NCBI GenBank assembly: GCA_902493375.1 | Contig: CABUPH010000005.1 | Coordinates: 67,268 to 131,267 of the forward strand | DNA: 64,000 nt | From: an uncultured Collinsella sp. | Lineage (GTDB): Bacteria > Actinomycetota > Coriobacteriia > Coriobacteriales > Coriobacteriaceae | Reading direction: 5' to 3' | Shown: one piece after another, positions 49,107-57,528 of the stretch | Numbering within the stretch: the stretch's first letter is position 1 | Layout: every line of letters starts with the position of its first letter | Position numbers and translations under genes: made by a program | Notes under the pieces: generated by a model | Database searches by the model: none | What the model saw: only the letters and a program-made list of their open reading frames with translations | What the model was told of the DNA's origin: nothing

Positions 49107-49419
49107 TGAGACCTCGTCCGATTTGCTGTCGCCAGTGACTCCTGGTGAGCTTCTCAAAGAGGAGTTTCTTGTTCCCATGGGCATTTCTCAATATCGCCTT
49201 GCGAAAGAGACCGGGATTCCGGCTCAGCGTATCGGGCAGATTGTCTTGGGAAAACGTCGCGTGACGGCCGACACCGACCTCCGTCTTTGCCGTTATTTTG
49301 GCCTGACGGATGGTTATTGGCTGCGCGCTCAGGTGGCGTTTGACCTTGAGGCCGAGAAAAGGCGGATCGAACCGGAACTCGATAAGATCGTTCCTGTTCA
49401 GCAGGCCATTGCGCTGTAG
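49078..49419 (+). CDS. higA: HigA-type antitoxin (XRE helix-turn-helix)
   Basis: 113 residues. The core is PVTPGELLKEEFLVPMGISQYRLAKETGIPAQRIGQIVLGKRRVTADTDLRL, the HigA/VapI helix-turn-helix, with GYWLRAQVAFDLEAEKRR after it. Neutralises HigB and represses the operon. ATG 49078 (in the 3' end of higB) gives the family N-terminus; earlier in-frame starts have no ribosome site. Confidence 0.92.
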   Translation: MSKSSIITSDETSSDLLSPVTPGELLKEEFLVPMGISQYRLAKETGIPAQRIGQIVLGKRRVTADTDLRLCRYFGLTDGYWLRAQVAFDLEAEKRRIEPELDKIVPVQQAIAL

Positions 49420-49448
49420 TGCTTAAAGATGATGGGGGTGGCGTGACG

Positions 49449-49772
49449 ATGAAGCGACGCCGACAGCCTGCCGTATATAGTCCGGGTGGATGCGGGTGCG
49501 GTTTGCTGCTGCTTCCGGTCATCGCTGTGAGCATTGGCGTGATGTTTGTGCTTGCTGGGCTGGCTGCAGCAGCGCTTGTGCTGTTGATTGCGGCCATTGG
49601 CGTGACGATTTGGCTCTGCCGCAATCGCGAGCAACGCCGTGCCGACGGTAAAACCAATGTCGGATGGGCCATCTTTTTGGTTGTCACCTACCTATTGAGT
49701 ATCAGTTATCTGGCGTTCTTTATCTTGTTGCTTGTGAGCACCTTTACCGGGGAATCCGTAACGGTGGGGTAG
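49449..49772 (+). CDS. Small membrane protein
   Basis: 107 residues. A basic N-terminus MKRRRQP and CGCG pair precede a long hydrophobic hairpin (LLLLPVIAVSIGVMFVLAG, ALVLLIAAIGVTIWL); after a charged loop (RNREQRRADGKTN) comes a third helix (IFLVVTYLLSISYLAFFILLL). No family recognised. ATG 49449 is chosen with GGGGGTGG upstream; it follows higA by 29 bp and may be cotranscribed. Confidence 0.6.
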   Translation: MKRRRQPAVYSPGGCGCGLLLLPVIAVSIGVMFVLAGLAAAALVLLIAAIGVTIWLCRNREQRRADGKTNVGWAIFLVVTYLLSISYLAFFILLLVSTFTGESVTVG

Positions 49773-50142
49773 GCTTCGACGAGCTTCTTGAGGATGAAGC
49801 GAGGGGCGGACTCTGAATGAACCGCGCCCCGCATCAACAAGTTTCATTCGTTGTGTAGCAATCCGAATGTACAAGCGTTTGGCGTGAGAGCACCGCCGCC
49901 AGCAACACGGGAAGGCAGGCTGCAATCGCCAGCCCCCATGCCAGCTCATCGCAATAGATTCCATAAGGACTCCCCAACAGGACATAGGCCAACTAACGAG
50001 CCCATCATCCGCTGCGGTCACAAATTGGCTGACAGCTGAATCATCGCTATAAAACGCGAGGTAAAATGCCCAAAGATTGATGGATGGTTCGCAGAATTTG
50101 CAAGGGTTATTGAGAAAGCAAAGCTGCGAGAAAGGAAGAGCC
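49773..50142 (-). pseudogene. Gap with a possible gene remnant
   Basis: 370 bp without an intact gene. On the minus strand (about 50084 to 49855) an open stretch reads INLWAFYLAFYSDDSAVSQF, then DDGLVSWPM and several Trp/Cys-rich hydrophobic segments, which look like part of a membrane protein that loses its frame. It has no start or ribosome site of its own. A GC-rich hairpin-like GGGGCGG...CCGCGCCCC lies at 49802-49830. Speculative. Confidence 0.25.
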
Positions 50143-50898
50143 ATGGCTAAGAAGACGGGAGAGAAAGACACGGTTGGAAGGGCCAAAGGTTTCGAGATGC
50201 CCATCGATGAGGAATCGGCTGGCAAGCTGCTCGATACCATCTACAGGAGCGCACTGAATGGCGTCCCTAAGGTGAGTCGCTCGGTCGACGAGATGGTTGA
50301 GGACTACACGGGAAAGGCGAAGTCACCCGATGATGCCGCAAGGGCACTCGCAAAGTGGCAGATCATGAAATGCGGAACCTCAGGTTTCGTCACCGGGCTC
50401 GGGGGCTTGATTACGCTTCCGGTCGCAATTCCCGCGAACATAAGCAGCGTCATGTACGTCCAGATGCGCATGATCGCCTGCATCGCGAAGATGGGTGGCT
50501 ATGACGTTACGTCCGACCAAGTTCAGACGATGATCTACATGTGTCTCACGGGTACGACGGCGAGTGATCTTGTCAAAATGGGGCTCATCAAGACTGGGAC
50601 GAAATCGCTTGAGGTCGCAATCAAGAAGATTCCCGGGGCGGCACTCGTGAAGATCAACCAGAAGGTCGGCTTCAGATTTATCACGAAGTTCGGCGAGAAA
50701 GGCATCATTAACCTCGGGAAAATGCTGCCCCTCGCCGGCGGCGTGATTGGCGGCGGTGTGGACGTGGCATCGACGAGCATCATTGCTAAGAACGCCATCA
50801 GGATGTTCATGGAGGGCGAGGACCCCGATGGAACCCTGCCCACTGAAGCGGAGGTCGAAAGCATCGAAGATGTTGAGGTGGAAAGCGACCTGCTTTAG
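50143..50898 (+). CDS. EcsC-family protein
   Basis: 251 residues matching the EcsC family, whose function is unknown (named for a gene beside the Bacillus ecs transporter). Typical are the central glycine-rich amphipathic segments SGFVTGLGGLITLPVAIPANISSVMYVQMRMIACIA (residues ~85-120) and KMLPLAGGVIGGGVDVASTSIIAKNAIRMF. No signal peptide; likely membrane-associated. An acidic tail (EVESIEDVEVESDLL) ends the protein. AAAGGAAGA precedes ATG 50143. Base composition is slightly different from the neighbours and it is flanked by remnant-bearing gaps, so the region may be unstable. Confidence 0.85.
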   Translation: MAKKTGEKDTVGRAKGFEMPIDEESAGKLLDTIYRSALNGVPKVSRSVDEMVEDYTGKAKSPDDAARALAKWQIMKCGTSGFVTGLGGLITLPVAIPANISSVMYVQMRMIACIAKMGGYDVTSDQVQTMIYMCLTGTTASDLVKMGLIKTGTKSLEVAIKKIPGAALVKINQKVGFRFITKFGEKGIINLGKMLPLAGGVIGGGVDVASTSIIAKNAIRMFMEGEDPDGTLPTEAEVESIEDVEVESDLL

Positions 50899-50904
50899 TC
50901 CTTG

Positions 50905-51210
50905 CTACGTGCTCCACACCCCATCGCCTAGCCTATGCCGTAGGGGCTGCCCGGCCGTTATGAGGTATCCCGCCTGCTCCTCGCGGTCTATTCGGCACAT
51001 CGCGCGCATCGTTTGCTTTGAGTCGCAGGCCGTGTCATTGCCGCCCACGATGGCCTTGTGGTTGTTGAATGTGGTCGGGCCCATGTGACCCTTGGGCGGT
51101 TCTCAGCCCGCATCTACCAGGATTCTATCGAGCTCGTTCGAGCATCGAGTGTGTAGGGCATGCTCGAGAGCGTCGTCGTCCGCATGGACTACGCCGCGCA
51201 GGTTTGTCAT
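50905..51210 (-). pseudogene. Possible decayed gene with one in-frame stop
   Basis: Minus-strand frame from ATG 51210 reads MTNLRGVVHADDDALEHALH, TRCSNELDRILVDAG, then a TGA at 51103-51105, and continues in the same frame as KAIVGGNDTACDSKQTMRAM and EEQAGYLITAGQPLRHRLG to a stop at 50905. The frame also stays open upstream of the ATG. Composition looks coding, but no homologue was recognised and GC-rich antisense frames are often open. The rest of the gap to 51412 shows nothing else. Confidence 0.25.
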
Positions 51211-51412
51211 GTCGGAAATCGAGGCAAGACGCTGCAGCCGTAGAACCAGTAGTTCAAATCGATGTTGGCAAGCCTCGAGGTGTCATCGGCGATGGACACG
51301 CGCTTCATGCTCTTCTATACCGCAACCTTAGCTCTCAGCTAATGAATTCAAGTTTAATCCTTTCTACGATGTGCTGTGTGCCGGCACGGTAGCCGGATCG
51401 TAGGAAGGATGC

Positions 51413-51958
51413 ATGATGAAAAAGCTTGAAAACGAAGTGCTGCTGAGCCGTCGCGCTGCACTGAGCGCATTCGCCACCGTCGCCTTGGGGACTGCCGGTC
51501 TTCTTGCCGGTTGTGGTAGCGATAAGGCGACCGTCACCGAGGACGCTGGCGATGGCGACAAGAAGGAAGAGGCGAAGAAGGAAGAGCAGTCTACGACTGA
51601 CCTGGCGGTTGGTGCGACGGTGACCACGGCTGCCGGTCTTTCCGTCGTTGTCGATTCCGTCCAGCCCGGCCTCACAAATTATGACGGTTCGACCATGACG
51701 GGCATTCACGTCACGTACGTTAACAATGGCGATGAGGGCACAGATTACAATATCTACGACTGGAAGGGCGAGGACGCCAACGGCGCTCAACAGAATCAGC
51801 GTTACTACAGCGAGGGCTCCGATGAGCTGCAGTCTGGTACCCTTTCCGCCGGTGGCTCCGTGGCGGGCAATATCTACTTTGATGGCGATATCAAGAAGGC
51901 ACTGTATTTTGCCAACATGTTTGATAAGTCTGCCACTGCAAGCTGGGTGCTGGCCTAG
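51413..51958 (+). CDS. Predicted lipoprotein with DUF4352/DUF5067-like domain
   Basis: 181 residues. LSRRAALSAFATVALGTAGLLAGC is a signal peptide with an RR pair and a lipobox (LLAGC), so a Tat-exported lipoprotein is possible. An acidic/basic tether (DGDKKEEAKKEE) leads to a beta-sandwich domain (residues ~60-181): TAAGLSVVVDSVQPG, GIHVTYVNNGDEGTDYNIYDWK, LSAGGSVAGNIYFDGD, in the manner of DUF4352/DUF5067 extracellular domains. AGGAAGG precedes the tandem ATGs 51413/51416. Lies 39 bp before the helix-turn-helix gene and may be in an operon with it and the kinase. Confidence 0.7.
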   Translation: MMKKLENEVLLSRRAALSAFATVALGTAGLLAGCGSDKATVTEDAGDGDKKEEAKKEEQSTTDLAVGATVTTAAGLSVVVDSVQPGLTNYDGSTMTGIHVTYVNNGDEGTDYNIYDWKGEDANGAQQNQRYYSEGSDELQSGTLSAGGSVAGNIYFDGDIKKALYFANMFDKSATASWVLA

Positions 51959-51997
51959 CATGTCGCTACCGTTGCGCCGTATGGGAGGTGAGGTCGT

Positions 51998-52420
51998 ATG
52001 CCCGATAAAAAGTTGACTGACGAGTTACTCAATGAACTTCTCGACGCGCCAAACATCGATGGCTATATCAAAGAACACGACTTTGCCGCCCCGTCGCTTT
52101 CGGACTACCTGATGCAGCTGCTGCAGGAAAAGGGCTTGGAGCGTTCGCGCGTGGTTCGCATGGCCGATCTCAATGAGACCTTTGGCTATCAGATCTTTAC
52201 CGGCGCGCGTCATCCGAGTCGCAATAAGGTGCTGCAGATTGCCTTTGCGATGGCGCTGACGCTCAAAGAGACCAACCGTGCGCTGACGGCTGCCGGGGTA
52301 AGCGTCCTTAACTGCAAGGACCGCCGCGATGCGATTATCATCTTTTGCATCGATCGCGGGTGCAGCCTCCAAAAGGTCAACGAGGAACTGTATCGCTTTG
52401 GCGAGGAGACGGTGAGTTAG
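51998..52420 (+). CDS. Helix-turn-helix (XRE-like) protein next to a kinase
   Basis: 140 residues. After LSDYLMQLLQEKGLERSRVVRMADLNETFGYQIFTGARHPSRNKVLQIAFAM, a lambda-repressor-like helix-turn-helix, comes a second helical domain (KETNRALTAAGVSVLNCKDRRDAIIIFCIDRGCSLQKVNEELY). This architecture is frequently found immediately upstream of a Ser/Thr kinase gene, as here. GGGAGG precedes ATG 51998. It may be a phosphorylation target or an autoregulator of the unit; that is inferred from context. Confidence 0.75.
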   Translation: MPDKKLTDELLNELLDAPNIDGYIKEHDFAAPSLSDYLMQLLQEKGLERSRVVRMADLNETFGYQIFTGARHPSRNKVLQIAFAMALTLKETNRALTAAGVSVLNCKDRRDAIIIFCIDRGCSLQKVNEELYRFGEETVS

Positions 52421-52518
52421 CGGCTGATATCTGAGCCGGCGGAGCTGTCGAACAGCGATGCAAACGAACGGGGTGCGGATGCCATGGGGTGTCTGCGCCC
52501 TGCGCTATGATGGAGGCT

Positions 52519-53898
52519 ATGGATACTCAGACCCCAACATATTCCAATGACGAGCTGACCGCAGCGCTTGCCGAGCACCTGGCGTCGCTCGATCGCGACG
52601 ACAGCTATCGCGTGGAGCGTGTACTTAAGCGCTCGTCCGTTGAAACAACCGAGCTCGTGTACTTTGAAGGAACCGGCGGTAGTTCGCTCGGCCCCTTTGT
52701 CCGCAAACGCATCGATGCTTCGGCTCAAATCGGCGGGGCATACGAGCGTCTGTTTGCCGCTCAGCGGGCAGGCAGGCGTTTTGAGCACCTGCCCAGAATC
52801 GTCGATTGTCGTCGTGTGGGCGACGAGCTCAACGTGGTTATGGAATACATCGAAGGGGAGACGCTCGGGGCGCTGGTGTACCGTCTGGGAGCCACCCCCG
52901 ATTATGCGCGTGAATTGTATCCTGCCCTATGCGATGCCGTGGGCGAGCTCCATGCCGGTTTTGCAATAGCGGGGGAGACGTCGGCGCCGGTGATCCATCG
53001 CGACCTCAAGCCGTCGAATATCATCGTGACAGGTGCCAACTATACGCCTGATGACGGCCTGACGTTTTCATCGCTGGTGATTATCGACTTGGGGATCGCG
53101 CGCGTATGGCGCGATGGCGCCGATGCCGACACCGTCAAGTTTGGCACGCGACCCTATGCGCCGCCCGAGCAGTATGGGTTTGGGCAGACGAGTGTGCGCA
53201 GCGACGTCTACGCACTTGGCGCCCTGTTGTTCTTCTGCTTGACGGGAGTCGACCCTAAACCAGGGCTCGACATGCGCGAGCAATGCGAGGCGCGTGGCAT
53301 TCCCACCCCACTTGCCGATGCCGTCTGCATGTCGATGGCGCTCGACCCGGCCAAGCGTTTTGCGAGCGCGGAAGCGTTGGGACGGGCGACGCGCGCGGCA
53401 TACGATCTAAGTCGCCCCGTGCGGCCTCCTGCGCCTGCGCCTGTCCGTACTCCGGCCTCGGAGACGGTGTTGACGCCCCAAGGGCTCCAGAACCCCACAG
53501 GGCTTCCTAGGCCTGCCGCCTCCGCTGCATGCGGTCTGCTCTCTCGCGTTCCGGAGTCTCTGGGGCGTATTTGGAATACGCTCGTCTGCTTCTCGCTGCT
53601 TGTGTTCTTTGCCGGAAGTCACTTTGCCGTCTTTCACCCCACGGGAGCAAACCAAAGCTACCCGACGTGGCTTCTCATAATCGAGTATTTTTTCTTTGTC
53701 GATGGCCTTATGGTGCTTATGCATTTTGCGCTGCTCGATAAGCGCCGTCTTCGTCGGCGATTCGCACTGCTCGACAGCTATCGCGGCAAGAAACTCGCGA
53801 AACTCTGGCTCAAGGCATTGAGTGTGCTGCTCCTATGCATGATCGTCATAGTCGCGGTTGCCAATGCGACCGGCGTCGTCGATACCTCCGCTACCTAA
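52519..53898 (+). CDS. Membrane Ser/Thr protein kinase
   Basis: 459-residue Hanks-type kinase. The ATP-binding lobe has Lys63 in VRKRIDASAQ and a Gly-rich region (GTGGSSLG); catalytic HRDLKPSN (160-167), DLG in place of DFG (190-192), and activation/P+1 motif GTRPYAPPEQYG. A Pro-rich linker follows (~305-350), then three hydrophobic helices in the last ~110 residues. No PASTA domains. DLG variants are active in several bacterial kinases. Start codon is uncertain: in-frame ATGs at 52507, 52510 and 52519, none with ideal ribosome spacing. Transcribed after the HTH gene, ending at a terminator. Confidence 0.85.
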   Translation: MDTQTPTYSNDELTAALAEHLASLDRDDSYRVERVLKRSSVETTELVYFEGTGGSSLGPFVRKRIDASAQIGGAYERLFAAQRAGRRFEHLPRIVDCRRVGDELNVVMEYIEGETLGALVYRLGATPDYARELYPALCDAVGELHAGFAIAGETSAPVIHRDLKPSNIIVTGANYTPDDGLTFSSLVIIDLGIARVWRDGADADTVKFGTRPYAPPEQYGFGQTSVRSDVYALGALLFFCLTGVDPKPGLDMREQCEARGIPTPLADAVCMSMALDPAKRFASAEALGRATRAAYDLSRPVRPPAPAPVRTPASETVLTPQGLQNPTGLPRPAASAACGLLSRVPESLGRIWNTLVCFSLLVFFAGSHFAVFHPTGANQSYPTWLLIIEYFFFVDGLMVLMHFALLDKRRLRRRFALLDSYRGKKLAKLWLKALSVLLLCMIVIVAVANATGVVDTSAT

Positions 53899-53902
53899 AA
53901 GA

Positions 53903-53925
53903 AAAGGGCCCCGTTGGGGCCCTTT
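53903..53925. terminator. Terminator between kinase and cell-wall hydrolase genes
   Basis: AAAGGGCCCC (53903-53912) and GGGGCCCTTT (53916-53925), 10-bp perfect stem with a 3-nt loop; serves both convergent genes. Confidence 0.8.
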
Positions 53926-53935
53926 GCAGTTGCAC

Positions 53936-55069
53936 TTAGATGCGGTTCATCTGAGCGGCGACTTTGTTGTACCAGTCCTGCCACGTGGGCGGGCAGTACT
54001 TTTTGGCCGCAGCCGGGGTAAGGGTGGAGCCGTAGTTGGCGCCCAGATAGGCAACGTGAGCGGAGATGCCCTCGCTCCAGCTGCCAAAGCTGCGCCAACC
54101 GCCGCCACGTGCACTCCAGCCCCAGGCGTTATAAGAATTGGCGCAATAAGCACCCTTGGTGCTCTCGATGCAGGCGATGGCGGGGGACCAACGGGGGTCG
54201 ACACCGGTATTCCAAGCGGCGACGGCAAAGTTGTAGCCCTGGCCTGCCATGGGGGAGCCGGCGAGATAATTGTCGATGCGGCTCGTCCACTCATTAATGA
54301 ACGAATCGTAATCGGAACTACCGGTATTGGAGTTGTTCACCGTGGTGTCGATGGTGGTGTTGGTGTTGGTGGCCTGGCTGCTGGAATTGCTGCCGCTTAC
54401 GCCCTCGCCCGAGAGCTTCTCGGCGGCAGCGGCCTTATCGGCCTCAAGCTTGGCAAGCTCGGCGGCATTTTCCTGCTCGGCTTTTGCCTGTGCCTCGCTG
54501 CGGAGCTGCTGGGCCTGCGCCAGCGCATCCTCGGCGTTTTTCTGCTCTGCCTCAAGCTGTGACTTGGCCTGCTGGAGCTCGGCCTTGTTCTGCTCAAGTT
54601 CGGTTTGCATGTTATTGAGCTCTTCGATCTCGTCGACGCTCGAGCTCGTGATCTGGTTGGTGTATTTGCAGGTCGTGATGAACTCACCCAGGCTCTGCGC
54701 GTTGACCAGGAAGCTCACGATGGGATTGGTGCCCTTCTGATACTTGTACAGATCGCGCATGGCAGAGCTTGCCTTGGCCTGCTGCTCGGGAAGCTTAGCC
54801 TCGATTTCCTCGATGCTCGCCTCATTGGAGTCAATCTGCTTTTGCAGGTCATCGAGTTTGGTGCGGGCGTCGTTGTAGGCGCTCGTGGCGGCTTCGATCT
54901 TCTGCTGGGCTGCGGAAAGCTGGTCCTGCGTTGCCTGCGAGGCGGCATACGCCGCAACGGGGGAGAGCATCGGCGTGGCCGTCAGCGCAACGGCGAGCGC
55001 GGCGCTCGTGATGATACGAGCCGGCTTCGACGCAATGAGCGCTGCGGTGCGATGATTCGAATGCTGCAT
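53936..55069 (-). CDS. Secreted coiled-coil protein with lysozyme-like domain
   Basis: 377 residues. Signal peptide (residues ~1-45; AAYAAS cut region). Residues ~48-225 are a PcsB/EnvC-like coiled coil (QDQLSAAQQKIEAATSAYND, NNMQTELEQNKAELQQAKS, EAQAKAEQENAAELAKLEAD). An Asn/Ser/Thr linker follows, and the last ~110 residues (NFAVAAWNTGVDPRWSPAIACIESTKGAYC, NAWGWSARGGGWRSFGSWSEGISAHVAYL) resemble bacterial glucosaminidase/lysozyme-like domains with a Glu in CIESTKG. Likely peptidoglycan hydrolase or its regulator in cell separation. AGAGGGA precedes ATG 55069; repeats and inverted repeats lie upstream. Confidence 0.75.
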   Translation of the reverse strand: MQHSNHRTAALIASKPARIITSAALAVALTATPMLSPVAAYAASQATQDQLSAAQQKIEAATSAYNDARTKLDDLQKQIDSNEASIEEIEAKLPEQQAKASSAMRDLYKYQKGTNPIVSFLVNAQSLGEFITTCKYTNQITSSSVDEIEELNNMQTELEQNKAELQQAKSQLEAEQKNAEDALAQAQQLRSEAQAKAEQENAAELAKLEADKAAAAEKLSGEGVSGSNSSSQATNTNTTIDTTVNNSNTGSSDYDSFINEWTSRIDNYLAGSPMAGQGYNFAVAAWNTGVDPRWSPAIACIESTKGAYCANSYNAWGWSARGGGWRSFGSWSEGISAHVAYLGANYGSTLTPAAAKKYCPPTWQDWYNKVAAQMNRI

Positions 55070-55108
55070 CCAGTCCCTCTGCAATCAATCGTAGGTTATG
55101 GTTCGAAC

Positions 55109-55142
55109 GGTATTCTACTACTGCTGGTATTCTACTACTGCT
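55109..55142. repeat. 17-bp tandem duplication upstream of the hydrolase gene
   Basis: GGTATTCTACTACTGCT occurs twice in a row (55109-55125, 55126-55142), 40 bp upstream of the hydrolase start. It lies in the promoter area and could alter promoter or operator spacing. Confidence 0.75.
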
Positions 55143-55150
55143 TTCGACCT

Positions 55151-55187
55151 CAACTTGAACCTTAAAGGTTCCAAAGGGTCAAGTTGA
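55151..55187. promoter_or_regulatory. Inverted repeats in the hydrolase promoter region
   Basis: TCAACTTGA (55151-55159) and TCAAGTTGA (55179-55187) are inverted copies, with an inner GAACCTT-A-AAGGTTC palindrome. Possible operator for the divergent promoter region 55085-55320, which otherwise holds no gene. Confidence 0.4.
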
Positions 55188-55320
55188 ACTTGAGGCTTTG
55201 GCTTTGACCTGCAGTTATGATGAATTGTTGAGAAACCATAGAGTTCAACTTTAACGTTACGGGGGCCTGTTTAAGAGGGGTTTGGGGCTGTAAAAGCTAT
55301 CTCAACGTGGGGTTTTACAA

Positions 55321-55953
55321 CTACAGCGTGCCCTCCTGGCGAGCCTGCTCAATCTCTTCGAGCGCCTCGGCGGGGGTGAACGAACAGGTGCCGTCGCCGA
55401 GTTTGACTACCTGGATATCGTCGCCGATATGGACCTCTCCGCTCTTTAGTACCACGCCAAAAATGCCCTCGTGCGGAAAGATGCAGTCGCCAGCGAGATA
55501 GTAGATAGCACAGCGTGTGTGGCAGACCTTGCCGATTTGGCTGATTTCGACAAGCACCTCGCTGCCAAGCTTGAGCTGCGTGCCCAAGGGGAGCGAGAGC
55601 AGGTTGATGCCCTGGGTGGTGAAGTTCTCTCCAAAGTCGCCCTCGCGCACATCGAGTCCGCGAGCCTGCGCCGTCTGGATGGACTCTGCGGCCAAAAAGG
55701 AAACCTGACGGTGCCAATGCCCGGCGTGTGCGTCGGAGGCGAGGCCAAATTGCTCTATAACGGTGTCGTGTCCATCGGCGACGGGCGACTTGCGTGTGCC
55801 CTTGTGCGCCGACGTGTTGATCGAGACGATGCGGGCGGGCCTGTCGTAGGCATCGTTTGCCGTGCGCAGGGGAACGGCCGTTTGTGCCCGTTCTGCCAGC
55901 TCGCGCTTCGCAGCATTGAGGATGGGATTATCGGTCGGATGGTCTTGGGGCAC
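55321..55953 (-). CDS. MOSC-domain protein
   Basis: 210 residues containing a MOSC (MOCO sulfurase C-terminal) domain: IVSINTSAHKGTRKSPV, FGLASDAHAGHWHRQVSFLA, FGENFTTQGINLLSLPLG and the conserved cysteine segment IGKVCHTRCAIYYLAGDCIFPHEGIFG. Such domains bind sulfur or molybdopterin-type cofactors and move sulfur; YiiM is a relative. GTG 55953 after GAAAGGCG is the likely start. Stand-alone gene here without other molybdenum genes in the window. Confidence 0.85.
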   Translation of the reverse strand: MPQDHPTDNPILNAAKRELAERAQTAVPLRTANDAYDRPARIVSINTSAHKGTRKSPVADGHDTVIEQFGLASDAHAGHWHRQVSFLAAESIQTAQARGLDVREGDFGENFTTQGINLLSLPLGTQLKLGSEVLVEISQIGKVCHTRCAIYYLAGDCIFPHEGIFGVVLKSGEVHIGDDIQVVKLGDGTCSFTPAEALEEIEQARQEGTL

Positions 55954-56101
55954 GTGTGCGCCTTTCGCTCGAGGATGTCAATACGCTGAATCCTACAACA
56001 ATGGTAGGTTCATTGCCTATTGTCATACAACAGTGAGCGTCGTCTTCGTGCTGGCCTTCGTGCTGGACGATTACGTCGATTGCCATAGATACGGTGGAGC
56101 T

Positions 56102-56131
56102 TTGGGCGCCGGCGGCTTGGCACGCTAGAAT
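56102..56131 (+). promoter_or_regulatory. Promoter of the ATP-grasp/racemase operon
   Basis: TTGGGC (56102-56107), 18-bp spacer, TAGAAT (56126-56131), 57 bp upstream of the ATP-grasp start. Confidence 0.5.
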
Positions 56132-56187
56132 AAATCAGTTGCGCAAAGACCGCCCATTGTGTGGGCAGTTCATGATAGGAAGTTTCC

Positions 56188-57444
56188 ATGGCATTGCAAT
56201 TTACAGAGCGCGAGTTCATTCCCGTGCTGCTCGGTGGCGACATCAACGCCTATTCGGTGGCGCGCGCCTTCTACGAGGAGTACCAGGTCAAGAGTCTGGT
56301 CTTTGGCAAGTATCAGACGGGTCCCGCGTACCGCAGCCAGATTATCGACTACACGCCCAACGTGGATATCGACACCATGCCCGTGATGCTCAAAACCGTC
56401 AACGGCATTGCCCAAGCGCATGCCGACAAGACGATTGTCCTTGTGGGCTGTGGCGACAACTATGTTGCCCTCGTGGCTCAGGCCAAGGATGCTCATGAGC
56501 TGGCGGACAACATTGTCGCTCCCTACGCGCCCTACAGCATGCTCGAGCAGTGCCAGAAGAAGGAGATCTTCTACGAGCTGTGCGAGAAGCATGGCGTGCC
56601 CTATCCGCACACGTTTACCTTTACCAAGGCGATGCTCAATGCCCAGGGTGAGGCGCCTGCCGAAGTGCTCGACCAGATCGATTTTCCTTACCCGATGATT
56701 CTGAAGCCTTCTGACGGCATCATGTGGTGGCAGCACGAGTTCGAGGGCCAGAAAAAGGCCTATGAGATTGCCGACCGTGCCGAGCTGGAACAGGTCATTC
56801 GCGACTCGTATGCCAGTGGCTACACCGACGACCTGATCTTACAGGACCGCGTGCCCGGTAACGACGAGTACATGCGCGTGCTCACCAGCTATTCCGACCG
56901 CAACGGCAAGGTGCGCATGATGTGCCTGGGTCACGTACTGCTGGAGGAGCACCAGCCCCACGGTGTCGGTAACCATGCCTGTATCATCACCGAGCCCAAT
57001 GACGAGCTCATGGGCGGCGTGCGCAAGCTGCTCGAGGACCTTCACTTTGTGGGCTATTCCAACTTTGATGTTAAGTACGACGAGCGCGACGGCTCGTTTA
57101 AGTTCTTCGATTTCAACACGCGCCAGGGCCGCAGCAACTACTACGTCACTAACAGTGGCTTTAACGTTGCCAAGTATGTGGTGGACGAGTATGTGTTCAA
57201 CCGCCCGTTTGAGCCGGAGTTTGTGACGGCACAGGACGAGGCGCTGTGGATGGTCGTTCCCATGGGCGTCGTCGACAAGTACGTCAAGGATCCCGAGCTG
57301 CGCGCTAAGGTGCATCGCCTGGACAAGGAAGGCAAGGGCGCCGACCCTTCGTTTATGAAGGGCGACTTTGTCTTTAACCGCTGGCTGCGCATGTGGCACA
57401 CCAAGCTGCGCCACTTTAAGCTGTTCAAGACGTATTACAAGTAG
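56188..57444 (+). CDS. ATP-grasp ligase, candidate D-aspartate ligase
   Basis: 418 residues of the ATP-grasp superfamily. N-terminal Rossmann-like domain (PVLLGGDINAYSVARAFYEE), then ATP-grasp with the nucleotide Lys in YPMILKPSDGIMWW, DLILQDRVPGNDEYMRV and the metal site in FFDFNTRQGRSNYY. Partner gene: an aspartate racemase 84 bp downstream. This pairing is characteristic of D-aspartate ligases (Asl type) that add D-Asp to the peptidoglycan stem or cross-bridge in lactococci and enterococci. A carbamoyl-phosphate synthase-like activity is the alternative annotation. AGGAAG precedes ATG 56188. Confidence 0.8.
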   Translation: MALQFTEREFIPVLLGGDINAYSVARAFYEEYQVKSLVFGKYQTGPAYRSQIIDYTPNVDIDTMPVMLKTVNGIAQAHADKTIVLVGCGDNYVALVAQAKDAHELADNIVAPYAPYSMLEQCQKKEIFYELCEKHGVPYPHTFTFTKAMLNAQGEAPAEVLDQIDFPYPMILKPSDGIMWWQHEFEGQKKAYEIADRAELEQVIRDSYASGYTDDLILQDRVPGNDEYMRVLTSYSDRNGKVRMMCLGHVLLEEHQPHGVGNHACIITEPNDELMGGVRKLLEDLHFVGYSNFDVKYDERDGSFKFFDFNTRQGRSNYYVTNSGFNVAKYVVDEYVFNRPFEPEFVTAQDEALWMVVPMGVVDKYVKDPELRAKVHRLDKEGKGADPSFMKGDFVFNRWLRMWHTKLRHFKLFKTYYK

Positions 57445-57528
57445 ATGAGCGCGGCGCCCGTCCGGTTTGCATCGGGCGGGCGCGGGTATGATACGCGCAA
57501 TTGCGCAAGCGTCACCAAGGAGGCGGCG

